Positions 49,827 through 58,170 of a stretch of 64,000 nt of DNA are shown here, piece by piece. Below the pieces are notes generated by a model. That model was given only the letters and a program-made list of their open reading frames with translations, ran no database searches and was not told the origin of the DNA. Within the stretch, counting starts at the first letter, position 1. Each line of letters opens with the position of its first letter. Made by a program: the position numbers and the translations under genes. This stretch comes from Bacillota bacterium (GTDB taxonomy: Bacteria; Bacillota; Clostridia; Peptostreptococcales; Anaerovoracaceae). The DNA lies in NCBI GenBank assembly GCA_023415235.1, contig JAEZLP010000015.1, positions 1 to 64,000 on the forward strand, in the 5' to 3' direction.

Positions 49827-52373
49827 TTGCTGAAAGAGGACAGAACGAAGAGCAATAACGATCTTGTAGGAGCACATGATTTTGCTCGTATTGCCAGCTG
49901 GGAAATGAATATGGTACGAAACAAGGGCTGCTTTTCCAAGGAAGCTTATCGTATTTACGGCATTTCTCCTGACGATTTTGACGGTACATACGAAGGGTTT
50001 ATCAGCTTGATTCACCCCGATGACAGAGCAGCAGTTGACCGCTCCATAAAAAAACGGAAGGGCCGCGGAGCTTTTGAACTGGAATACCGCATCATCAGGC
50101 CCGATGGTTCCGTTGCCGACATACGCCATCTTCTGAAACCATTATATGATCAGGAGGGTAAGTTATTGAATCTGTGCGGTACCATACAGGATATTACCAG
50201 GATCAAGGAGTATGAAAACTTCGTAGGGCAAACAGAGGAAACCATCGACAGGATTCAAAAGCGGTTTCAGGTCCTCGTACAGCAGTCCAGCGATGTTTTT
50301 GAGATTATATCTCCTGATTTTACCATCCTATATGTCAGTCCCGCCGTCGAAAGGATTCTCGGATATCCCCCGGAGGAACGAATCGGCAGAAGCGCTCTGG
50401 AGCTGATGGAAGAGGAAGAGAAAAAGAAGTTTATTAAAATGGTGGATCACGTTCTAGATCGTCCCGAGGATCGGATGCAGGGGGATCTGACCTTAAGGCA
50501 CAAGGACGGGAAGCTGAACTATCTTACATATTCCATGCTCAACCAGCTGGCGGAGCCTTCCATTCAAGGCATCGTCATCAACTGGCGCGATATTACGGAC
50601 CGAATCGAAAGCCTTAAGGAAATTGAATACCTCGCCACTCATGACGAGCTGACGACGCTGCCCAACAGAGTGTCTCTGAAGCAAAAGATGTCTCAGCTTT
50701 GTTCTCAGAAGGGCAAGTCATCCGACTCCTTTTCGCTGATCATGCTCGACATTGACGGCTTCCGTTATGTCAATGACGCTCTGGGCTATCAGCTGGGAGA
50801 TCAGTTGATCGTTCAGGTTGCCAGCCGTCTTAAGGAATTTTTAAGGGAGGAAGCATTTCTCTGTCGCTATACCGGCGACCAGTTTGCAATCATTATACAG
50901 AATTTGAAAAGCTCCTGGGAATATGAGCAGGCGGTCAAAAAAATCACAGCCCTGTTCAGGGAACCGTTCAAGGTTGATCTCTATGAGCTTGATATCACAG
51001 TGAGTCTTGGTATCAGCATGTTTCCCCATGACGAGACCGATCCAGACTTGCTGATCAATTATGCCAACATTTCCCTGCTCAGATCAAAGAACGAAGGGAA
51101 AAACCGCTACAAATTCTATTCCTTGGATATCGGCGTCCAGATCTATAAGCAGGTTGTCCTGCGCACCGATCTGGTGAAGGCAATTGAAAGGAATCAGTTC
51201 CGCGTCTATTACCAGGCTTTGGTCAAGCTGGAGTCCAGCGATATCCTGGCTGCGGAAGCGCTGATTCGCTGGGAGCATCCGGAATGGGGCATGGTTTCAC
51301 CCAATGAGTTTATCTCAATTGCGGAGGAAACCGGCTTTATCATTACTCTGGGCAACTGGATGCTCCATGAGGTATGCAGAAACTACAAGAGCTGGATGGA
51401 GAAGGGCATGCCTCCCGTCAAGATTTCGGTCAATTATTCCAGCATTCAATTCTTTGAACGAAATTTTGTAGAGAACATTATCCAGATTATCAACCAGTAT
51501 GAGCTGGATCCTCATTTCCTTATCATGGAAATTACGGAAAGCGTATTCATGAAAAATCCGGAAAAGGCTGTCGTGGACATCAAGCGGCTTCAGGCGGAAG
51601 GAATCCAGGTTGCTCTGGACGACTTCGGAACAGGGTTTTCTTCCCTTTCCTACCTGAACACCTTCAACATCGATATTCTGAAGATCGACCGATCCTTTAT
51701 CAAGAATGTCATGGTGGATGAAGCCAGCACCATAATCACCCGCTCCGTCATCGATCTGGCACAGGAGCTGAAGATCAAGGTGGTAGCCGAGGGCGTCGAA
51801 AAGATGGATCAGCTCGACTACCTGAAGGGGCTGAACTGCTATTCCGGTCAGGGTCATTTGTTTAATAAACCGGTTCCTGCCGAAGAGTTCGAGGAGCTGT
51901 TGTCCAAGGAGAAATGCTCTCCGACTCAGCTTGCAAAAGAGAATAAGGAAGGAAGAGAGAAACGAAGATATTTCAGAATCAAGATTCCGCAATCTCTCGA
52001 GGCGGACATGTCCGTCGTTGAGACTCCGGGACAGAAGTTCAAGATAGGCAATATGAAGGTTGAACTGAAAAATCTCAGCTCGGAGGGGCTGTGCTTTTCC
52101 GCCGGAGTGAGGCTGCCTGTCAATAGCGATCTGATTCTAGAGTTTGCCATCCCGCTGAAGGACGGCGGAGTGACGAGGGTCTGCGGATCACCGGTCTGGG
52201 CTCAGGAAGTTGAGAAGAATCTCTACGACTACGGCGTTAGGTTCCAATTTGACCCCAGTGAAAAATTGGATATGACGGCTTCGCTGTACTCCCTTTGCAA
52301 GGAAATGTATCTGCACAGTGAAAGCCTGGAATTTGTTGAAATGCACAAAAAAATTCCGGAAATATTATCTTGA
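49827..52373 (+). CDS. PAS-PAS-GGDEF-EAL-PilZ protein (c-di-GMP phosphodiesterase-like)
   Basis: This 848-aa protein has two PAS domains (about 15-250), a GGDEF-like domain whose active loop reads TGDQF (about 349), an EAL domain (AEALIRW near 476; MEITESV, DDFGTGFSSLSYL, KIDRSF, AEGVE all present) and a C-terminal PilZ domain (RRYFRI near 712, NLSSEG). The degenerate GGDEF suggests it does not make c-di-GMP; the EAL is intact and should degrade it, and PilZ may sense it. The start is read as TTG 49827, which has GGGAGG eight bases upstream; no good ATG is near. Confidence 0.87.
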   Translation: MLKEDRTKSNNDLVGAHDFARIASWEMNMVRNKGCFSKEAYRIYGISPDDFDGTYEGFISLIHPDDRAAVDRSIKKRKGRGAFELEYRIIRPDGSVADIRHLLKPLYDQEGKLLNLCGTIQDITRIKEYENFVGQTEETIDRIQKRFQVLVQQSSDVFEIISPDFTILYVSPAVERILGYPPEERIGRSALELMEEEEKKKFIKMVDHVLDRPEDRMQGDLTLRHKDGKLNYLTYSMLNQLAEPSIQGIVINWRDITDRIESLKEIEYLATHDELTTLPNRVSLKQKMSQLCSQKGKSSDSFSLIMLDIDGFRYVNDALGYQLGDQLIVQVASRLKEFLREEAFLCRYTGDQFAIIIQNLKSSWEYEQAVKKITALFREPFKVDLYELDITVSLGISMFPHDETDPDLLINYANISLLRSKNEGKNRYKFYSLDIGVQIYKQVVLRTDLVKAIERNQFRVYYQALVKLESSDILAAEALIRWEHPEWGMVSPNEFISIAEETGFIITLGNWMLHEVCRNYKSWMEKGMPPVKISVNYSSIQFFERNFVENIIQIINQYELDPHFLIMEITESVFMKNPEKAVVDIKRLQAEGIQVALDDFGTGFSSLSYLNTFNIDILKIDRSFIKNVMVDEASTIITRSVIDLAQELKIKVVAEGVEKMDQLDYLKGLNCYSGQGHLFNKPVPAEEFEELLSKEKCSPTQLAKENKEGREKRRYFRIKIPQSLEADMSVVETPGQKFKIGNMKVELKNLSSEGLCFSAGVRLPVNSDLILEFAIPLKDGGVTRVCGSPVWAQEVEKNLYDYGVRFQFDPSEKLDMTASLYSLCKEMYLHSESLEFVEMHKKIPEILS

Positions 52374-52398
52374 CAAACAGAAATCTTTCCACTATACT
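52370..52398 (+). promoter_or_regulatory. sigma-A promoter of the T-box operon
   Basis: TTGACA (52370-52375) and TATACT (52393-52398) are exactly 17 bases apart; the -35 overlaps the stop codon of the PAS-GGDEF-EAL gene. Confidence 0.85.
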
Positions 52399-52419
52399 GA
52401 ATTCAACAAAAAGCAAAAG

Positions 52420-52646
52420 ACTGAGATGGAGAGAGTAAGTATTTTTCAAACGTTGCAGCGATTCGGGGACGGTGGGAGCCCGATACCAGTAGAGAAATGC
52501 CGAAAATCACTCCTGAGTCGCAGGCCGAAATCACAGTAGGCTTTGACGGTTTTCCCCCGTTACAGGGAACGCGTATGTTGGTATGCAGTAATAGGTGGTA
52601 TAGCGATAGCTCTAAGCTTTCGTCCTTTGCAGGACGGAAGCTTTTT
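52420..52646 (+). promoter_or_regulatory. T-box riboswitch, specifier read as ATC (isoleucine)
   Basis: A GGAGAGAGTAAG start, a stem I with GGTGGGAGCCC, and GAAAATCACTCCTGAGT near its 3' end are present. The specifier is best read as ATC at 52506-52508 (followed by A, as usual). The T-box TAGGTGGTATAGCG at 52592-52605 precedes the terminator AAGCTTTCGTCC-TTTGCA-GGACGGAAGCTT plus Ts (52614-52646). Uncharged isoleucine tRNA would allow read-through into the 2-oxoacid:ferredoxin oxidoreductase operon. Other specifier frames (AAT, CAC) are less likely but not excluded. Confidence 0.85.
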
Positions 52647-52698
52647 TAATTCCCCCTTCGACTGTTTCGGGAATACGCTAATTCGAGGAGGTAGAATC

Positions 52699-53277
52699 AT
52701 GAAGGATATCATTGAAATTCGTTGGCACGGCCGCGGCGGACAAGGAGCTAAGACCGCATGTCTGCTTCTCGCTGACGTAGCGTTCAGCTCGGGCAAGTAC
52801 GTCCAGGGATTTCCGGAATACGGTCCGGAACGCATGGGAGCGCCCATCACCGCATATAACAGGATCAGCAGCGAGCGCTGCACCGTCCATTCCAACATTT
52901 ACAATCCGGACTATGTGGTTGTAGTGGATGAAACGCTGTTGACTTCCGTAGATGTTACAAAAGGGTTGAAAGAGGAGGGCGCTGTCATTATCAACAGCGG
53001 CAAGCCTCCGGCGGAGCTGAGACCTCTTCTCAGAGGCTACAGGGGAAAGGTGTATACCATAGACGCCAGAAAAATATCCGAAGAAACGATCGGCAGCTAT
53101 TTCCCGAACACACCCATGCTGGCGGCTGCAGTAAAGGTCAGCAATGTGGTGAATGCGGAGCATTTCCTGAGAGATATGGAAGCGTCCTTCCGTCATAAAT
53201 TCGAATCCAAACCGGATGTGGTGGAAGGAAACATGAATGCCATCAGAAAATCATTGGAGGAGGTATGCGCCGGATGA
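52699..53277 (+). CDS. 2-oxoacid:ferredoxin oxidoreductase, gamma subunit
   Basis: This 192-aa protein has IEIRWHGRGGQGAKTAC at its start and YVQGFPEYGPERMGAP, the standard pattern of the gamma subunit of pyruvate and branched-chain 2-oxoacid:ferredoxin oxidoreductases. GAGGAGG lies upstream of ATG 52699; the frame upstream to 52543 lies in the T-box and is not coding. It is the first gene of the gamma-delta-alpha-beta operon. Confidence 0.92.
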   Translation: MKDIIEIRWHGRGGQGAKTACLLLADVAFSSGKYVQGFPEYGPERMGAPITAYNRISSERCTVHSNIYNPDYVVVVDETLLTSVDVTKGLKEEGAVIINSGKPPAELRPLLRGYRGKVYTIDARKISEETIGSYFPNTPMLAAAVKVSNVVNAEHFLRDMEASFRHKFESKPDVVEGNMNAIRKSLEEVCAG

Positions 53278-53579
53278 TCAAGAGAGCAAGCGAGATAAAC
53301 GAGGCCACCCCATGGCAGGAAATGACGGAGGGAGGCGAAATCTATGAAGGCGGCACGTCCGTTCTTGTAAATACCGGAGACTGGCGAACGATGAGTCCGG
53401 TTTTTCATGAGGAAAAGTGCACCCATTGCATGTATTGCGTTCCTTATTGCCCCGACAGCGCAATTCCCGTCAGCGACGGAAAACGCCTGGAATTTGACTT
53501 TATGCATTGCAAGGGCTGCGGAATCTGCGTCAAGGTCTGTCCCTTCAAAGCGATTACACTGGTAAAGGAGGGTGCATGA
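53274..53579 (+). CDS. 2-oxoacid:ferredoxin oxidoreductase, delta subunit (ferredoxin-type)
   Basis: This 101-aa protein has two 4Fe-4S motifs, CTHCMYCVPYCP and CKGCGICVKVCP, and the N-terminal patch expected of the delta subunit. It passes electrons from the TPP subunit to ferredoxin. The start at 53274 overlaps the gamma stop (ATGA) and has GGAGGAGG at ten bases; an ATG at 53265 sits almost on that site. Confidence 0.92.
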   Translation: MIKRASEINEATPWQEMTEGGEIYEGGTSVLVNTGDWRTMSPVFHEEKCTHCMYCVPYCPDSAIPVSDGKRLEFDFMHCKGCGICVKVCPFKAITLVKEGA

Positions 53580-54781
53580 TGGCCAGAAGCAGAATGTCCG
53601 GCAACGAAGCGGTTGCCTTTGCCATGAAACAGATCAATCCCGATGTGATGGGGGCGTTTCCCATCACGCCGTCCACGGAAATCCCACAGTATTTTTCCAC
53701 CTATGTGGCGAACGGTGAGGTGGATACGGAGTTTGTCGCCGTCGAGTCGGAGCACAGTGCCATGTCCACTTGCATGGCCGCAGAAGCAGCGGGCGCAAGA
53801 GCCGTTACGGCAACCTCGTCCGCAGGAATGGCCTTGATGTGGGAAATGCTTTATGTCACCGCCTCCGCAAGGCTTCCGGTAACCATGGCCCTGGTAAACA
53901 GGGCGCTGACCGGACCGATTAATATCAACTGCGACCATTCCGATTCCATGGGAGCGCGGGACAGCGGCTGGATCCAGATCTATGCCGAAACAAACCAGGA
54001 GGTCTACGATAATTTCATCCAGGCCATGCCCATTGGAGAAAACAAGGATGTGCGCCTGCCGGTAATGATCTGCCAGGACGGATTTATTACAAGCCATGCG
54101 GTTGAGAATATCGAACTTTTGGAGGATGAAGCGGTAAAGCGCTTCGTGGGGGAATACAATCCTGAAAACTACCTGCTGAAAAAGGAGAACCCTCTGGCTG
54201 TAGGCCCCTACGACATCTCCAATTATTATATGGAACATAAGAAGCAGCAGGCCGAGGCCATGAAAAATGCCAAGGCTGTGATCCTTTCCGTGGCAAAACA
54301 GTTCCAGGAGCTTTCGGGCAGATGCTACGGGTTTTTTGAGGAATATGAAATGGAGGATGCGGAAGCCGCAGTGGTCATCATCGGCTCCAGCGCCGGAACG
54401 GCAAAGGAAGCGGTGCGTCAGCTTCGTGGGGAAGGGAAAAAAGTAGGACTGATCAAGATCCGCGTATTCCGGCCTTTCCCCATGGAGGAGCTGGCCCAGG
54501 CCTTGTCGGCAGTAAAAGCCGTTGCGGTGATGGACAAGGCCGAAAGCTTTTCCGCCTGCGGAGGCCCGCTGTTTGCAGAGGTTCGCTCCGCGCTTTACGA
54601 TCTGGAAAACCGCCCCAAAGCCGTGAATTACGTTTACGGTCTGGGAGGAAGGGACATTTGTACGGCGGACTTCGCCATGATTTACGATAATCTCCTGGAA
54701 ATCGCAAGGACCGGAATCCCGGGAGAGACATACCGGCACATCGGACAGAGAGAACAGGGAGGTGACAGGGATGGCCTATAA
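53579..54781 (+). CDS. 2-oxoacid:ferredoxin oxidoreductase, alpha subunit
   Basis: This 400-aa protein has the alpha-subunit features GNEAVAFAMKQ, GAFPITPSTEI and ESEHSAMSTCMAAEAAGARAVTATSSAGMALMWE. It forms the active site with the beta subunit. The start is placed at ATG 53579 (GGAGGG at six bases); ATG 53576 is an alternative. The end overlaps the beta subunit start by eleven bases. Confidence 0.92.
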   Translation: MARSRMSGNEAVAFAMKQINPDVMGAFPITPSTEIPQYFSTYVANGEVDTEFVAVESEHSAMSTCMAAEAAGARAVTATSSAGMALMWEMLYVTASARLPVTMALVNRALTGPININCDHSDSMGARDSGWIQIYAETNQEVYDNFIQAMPIGENKDVRLPVMICQDGFITSHAVENIELLEDEAVKRFVGEYNPENYLLKKENPLAVGPYDISNYYMEHKKQQAEAMKNAKAVILSVAKQFQELSGRCYGFFEEYEMEDAEAAVVIIGSSAGTAKEAVRQLRGEGKKVGLIKIRVFRPFPMEELAQALSAVKAVAVMDKAESFSACGGPLFAEVRSALYDLENRPKAVNYVYGLGGRDICTADFAMIYDNLLEIARTGIPGETYRHIGQREQGGDRDGL

Positions 54782-55700
54782 TCTAAAGGAGCAGGTACAT
54801 AAACCGGAACGTTTTGTCGGCGGTCACCGTCTCTGTGCCGGCTGCGGCGGCGCCGTAGCGGTGCGGGGAGTGCTGAGGGCGTTGAAGCCCGAGGACAAGG
54901 CGGTGATCACCAATGCGACAAGCTGCCTGGAGGTTTCCTCCTTCCTGTATCCCTATACAGCCTGGAAGGACAGCTATATTCACAGCGCGTTTGAAAATGC
55001 CGGAGCAACGGCCGGGGGAGTGGAAGCCGCCTACCGGGTGCTGAAGAAAAAAGGAAAAATCGATGATACATTCAAATTCATCGCTTTTGGCGGCGACGGC
55101 GGAACCTATGATATCGGGCTTCAGTCCCTGTCGGGAGCAATGGAGCGCGGCCATGATATGGTTTACGTGTGCTACGACAATGAGGCCTATATGAACACCG
55201 GTATTCAGAGGTCCTCTTCCACGCCCAGATTTGCCGACGCCACCACCACGCCGGCGGGCACCGTGATTCCCGGAAAGCCCCAGAACAAGAAAGACCTGAC
55301 GGCGATCATCGCTGCTCATAATATACCTTACGTCGCCCAGACCACCTTCATCGGCAATTTCAAGGACCTTCATGAGAAGGCGGAAAAAGCAATCTATACA
55401 AAGGGTCCCGCCTTCCTGAACATCATGTCGCCCTGTCCAAGGGGCTGGAGGTATGAATCCGAGGATCTGGCGGAGATCTGCAAGCTTGCGGTGGACACCT
55501 GCGTATGGCCGCTGTTTGAAGTGGAATACGGCGTCTGGAAGCTGAATTACGAACCGAAGAAAAAGCTGCCGGTGGAAGAGTACCTGAAAAAGCAGGGCAG
55601 ATTCCGGCATCTGTTTGAGAAGAGCAATGAATGGATGATCGACGAGGCCCAGAAGTATGTTGACGAAAAATGGGAAGCCCTGCTGGAGAAATGCAGATAA
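54771..55700 (+). CDS. 2-oxoacid:ferredoxin oxidoreductase, beta (TPP) subunit
   Basis: This 309-aa protein has HRLCAGCGGAVAVR and the TPP motif GGDGGTYDIGLQSL...CYDNEAYMNTG. Together with alpha, gamma and delta it oxidatively decarboxylates a 2-oxoacid to an acyl-CoA, reducing ferredoxin. Pyruvate and branched-chain oxoacid enzymes are hard to tell apart from sequence. The isoleucine T-box in front favours branched-chain oxoacids. AGGGAGGTGA precedes ATG 54771; a GTG at 54762 is less likely. Confidence 0.92.
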   Translation: MAYNLKEQVHKPERFVGGHRLCAGCGGAVAVRGVLRALKPEDKAVITNATSCLEVSSFLYPYTAWKDSYIHSAFENAGATAGGVEAAYRVLKKKGKIDDTFKFIAFGGDGGTYDIGLQSLSGAMERGHDMVYVCYDNEAYMNTGIQRSSSTPRFADATTTPAGTVIPGKPQNKKDLTAIIAAHNIPYVAQTTFIGNFKDLHEKAEKAIYTKGPAFLNIMSPCPRGWRYESEDLAEICKLAVDTCVWPLFEVEYGVWKLNYEPKKKLPVEEYLKKQGRFRHLFEKSNEWMIDEAQKYVDEKWEALLEKCR

Positions 55701-55732
55701 TACTTCCCGGCGGATAAAAAGTATGAAAAGAA

Positions 55733-55768
55733 AACACTATGGAATGATCCCGTTCCATAGTGTTTTTT
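55733..55768 (+). terminator. terminator of the oxidoreductase operon
   Basis: AACACTATGGAA pairs with TTCCATAGTGTT around loop TGATCCCG, followed by TTTT. Confidence 0.93.
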
Positions 55769-55836
55769 GTCTGCCGGTATCAATCGATATCCTTGTGCAA
55801 TATACTGGTTATTATATTGAAAGGAGACTTGAGACC

Positions 55837-56991
55837 ATGAAAACCAAGTTTGACGAACAATGTATCACATTCAGCCAGATCAACATGATCTTCAACGCGC
55901 GGCTGTTCTGGAGAAGGCTGACCACATGGACCAGAGTTTACATTATCAGCAGATATATGGGGATCGGTACGTCAGAAGAAGCATTCAGTCGCCTATATAT
56001 TGAAAATCTCAATTTCGGGGATCTTCTGCAGATCGTATTCGGACGGCAGATCGCCAATCAGTTTTCCGGGCTGTTGAATCAGTATACCATCGGGATCAGG
56101 GAATTGATCACCGCTGAGCTTCAGGAAAACACCGAGGCCGTAGTGCAGGCGGTGGACCGGTTATACCAGAATGCGACGGATAGGGCAGCTTTTCTTGCGT
56201 CAATCAATCCTTACTTCGACGAAGCCCAGTGGAGAGACTTCCTTGGAACCTACCTTCGCTATACTATTGAAGAAGCCAACTCCTTCGCTTCCGGTGACTA
56301 CCGGAGAGACATTGAACTATTCGACCGGCTGACAGAGCTAAGCAACCAAATCGGTTATGTCTTTACGGAAGGACTTTACGATTACATCACTTCAGGCGTT
56401 CAGTGCCCCAACGCGATACCGTCGGAGCAATGCCTTACTTTTGAACAGATGAATGCGATCTTCGGGCTGAGAATGCTTTGGTTTGATCTCATAACCTGGT
56501 CCAGAGCCTATATGTTGGCAAAAACCAAAGACATAGGAAACGAGGCGGAGGTGATGGTACGCTTCGGTCAGGTTGCCGATGAACTAGGCGACATGATGGT
56601 CAGGGTGTTCGGTGAAGAGGCTGCCTTCGTTTCGGAAGGACTGGTAGACACTTTTGTCGTTCTGATGGACGGCTTAATCTCTGCGCAGATGGCAGGCGAC
56701 ATAGAGGAAGTAAATCGCAACACACAGCTATTATATCAGAATGCCGATGAGCTGGCCGCTTTTATGGCCTCCGTCAATCCGTTCTGGGATGAGACCAGAT
56801 GGCGAACGATTCTGTATGACATCCTCCGGAATCTGATCGTGGAATCCACCACATTTCTCACCGGGGAATTCGGCCTGAATCTTGATGTGTTCAGCGTGCT
56901 TCTCGATCAGGCGGAGAGCGCCAGCAATTACTTTGCCCAGGGCTTGTACCAATATGTAGCTGCAGGCGGACGGCTGCCCGACAGCCAGTAG
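55837..56991 (+). CDS. tandem-duplicated protein of unknown function
   Basis: This 384-aa protein consists of two about 185-residue copies of the same domain. Each starts with QCxTFxQxNxIFxxRxxW and TWxRxY (residues about 8 and 199) and has VFG, LYQNA and INPxFDExxW-type stretches at matching places. No signal peptide or catalytic pattern is recognised; both halves are rich in aromatic and charged residues and probably helical. GAAAGGAG precedes ATG 55837; the longer frame to 55657 crosses the terminator and the previous gene. Confidence 0.75.
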   Translation: MKTKFDEQCITFSQINMIFNARLFWRRLTTWTRVYIISRYMGIGTSEEAFSRLYIENLNFGDLLQIVFGRQIANQFSGLLNQYTIGIRELITAELQENTEAVVQAVDRLYQNATDRAAFLASINPYFDEAQWRDFLGTYLRYTIEEANSFASGDYRRDIELFDRLTELSNQIGYVFTEGLYDYITSGVQCPNAIPSEQCLTFEQMNAIFGLRMLWFDLITWSRAYMLAKTKDIGNEAEVMVRFGQVADELGDMMVRVFGEEAAFVSEGLVDTFVVLMDGLISAQMAGDIEEVNRNTQLLYQNADELAAFMASVNPFWDETRWRTILYDILRNLIVESTTFLTGEFGLNLDVFSVLLDQAESASNYFAQGLYQYVAAGGRLPDSQ

Positions 56992-57029
56992 AGACTGGCT
57001 GAAAGAGCTTCCACAGGTCCGCATGAAGT

Positions 57030-57581
57030 CTACTCTCTGATCAGACGTTCCCGCTGCAGGTTTCGGAGCTTTTTCGTATGGGAAACTGCTGCAATTGCGC
57101 ACATTACAGCGATGAAGAGGAGCAAGAATCCAAAGAACAGATTTGTCCCGTTCACCTGATTGTGGGGCAAAAAGCTGACGGCGAGGTTCATGATGCCGAT
57201 GAATAATTCGAAGATCGTCAGTGAGATAAAGAAGGTCTGAAGCCGTTTCATGTAGCGGATCTTGGATCCGATGTCGGAATAAAGATCCAAGGCGCCGTTT
57301 GACGCCTTTTTCCTTACATAGATCCAGCGGAAAATGGACCCTATATGTTCCGCCCCAGTTTCCTCCAGAAAACGGATATAGGATTTGCTTCGAGGGGAGG
57401 AGGCCATGTTGTCAAGGAGTTCAATTTTAATCGTATACTCTCCCGGCTCCGTATCCTCAAAAATGTATTTGCAAAAACCGACTGATACCAGGGCCTTCCC
57501 CTGGGCGGCCATTTCGTTCAGCCATTTCTCCTCCTTGTCGTATTCCCAGCCCCATAATAATTTGTATACCGTATGTCTCAT
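57030..57581 (-). CDS. DUF2812 membrane protein
   Basis: This 183-aa protein has an N-terminal soluble domain (KLLWGWEYDKEEKWLNEMAAQGKALVSVG) and two membrane helices near the C-terminus (about 118-140 and 147-168). This is the DUF2812 pattern, normally paired with a PadR regulator, as here. The start overlaps the PadR stop by four bases. The function is unknown, with a likely role in membrane stress response. Confidence 0.85.
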   Translation of the reverse strand: MRHTVYKLLWGWEYDKEEKWLNEMAAQGKALVSVGFCKYIFEDTEPGEYTIKIELLDNMASSPRSKSYIRFLEETGAEHIGSIFRWIYVRKKASNGALDLYSDIGSKIRYMKRLQTFFISLTIFELFIGIMNLAVSFLPHNQVNGTNLFFGFLLLFIAVMCAIAAVSHTKKLRNLQRERLIRE

Positions 57582-57907
57582 CTGTCATAACCTCCTTCTA
57601 TGGACATGCCGTTTTCCAGCAGCTCATTCAGCCTTTTCAGCTCGTTTCTTACCGCCGTCTTTCCGCTTTCCGTGATCTCATATTCTTTTCTCCGGGAATT
57701 GGTTTCTTCGGGCAGCGCCCGGATCCAGCCCTTTTCCAGCATGGTGCCGATGGCTCCGTAAAGGGTGCCGGCAGCCAGGCTGACTCTTCCCTTGCTAAGC
57801 CTCTCCACATTCTGCATGATCCCGTAGCCATGCATGGGCTCATAGAGGGAAAGCAGGATATAATAAACCGCTTCTGTGAGCGCGATGGATTCCTTTTGCT
57901 CAGTCAT
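57578..57907 (-). CDS. PadR family transcriptional regulator
   Basis: This 109-aa protein has the PadR winged helix (YYILLSLYEPMHGYGIMQNVERLSKGRVSLAAGTLYGAIGTMLEKGWI...RRKEYEITESGK). It is expected to repress its own operon with the DUF2812 protein. AAAGAGG precedes the ATG. Its promoter lies over a cluster of ACGATATATCG repeats, which is the probable operator. Confidence 0.93.
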   Translation of the reverse strand: MTEQKESIALTEAVYYILLSLYEPMHGYGIMQNVERLSKGRVSLAAGTLYGAIGTMLEKGWIRALPEETNSRRKEYEITESGKTAVRNELKRLNELLENGMSIEGGYDR

Positions 57908-57995
57908 GTTTCAAACCTCTTTCTCAATTTATTTTACTTTCTAAATTGGCTCCAATGGCGGCGCAGCATCATGGAGCCGTCGCTTAAATCGCCTA

Positions 57996-58062
57996 ACGAT
58001 ATATCGATTGACGATATATCGTACGGTGATATTATTATATCGGCCAACGATATAGATGTCAA
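57996..58062 (-). promoter_or_regulatory. promoter and PadR operator cluster
   Basis: On the minus strand TTGACA (58057-58062) and TATAAT (58034-58039) are 17 bases apart. ACGATATATCG occurs at 57996-58006 and 58011-58021 (15 bases apart, so a perfect palindromic CGATATATCG twice); related pieces lie at 58035-58042 and 58047-58055. This fits autoregulation by PadR. Confidence 0.78.
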
Positions 58063-58170
58063 CCACAATTTGGATTTATTTATCGTTAACTGGAATAATT
58101 TCTCAATATCCCTTCAAAACGGCCGATATATAGATTGAAGTGCATCTTTTATTAAGAAGGAGGTAAATCT

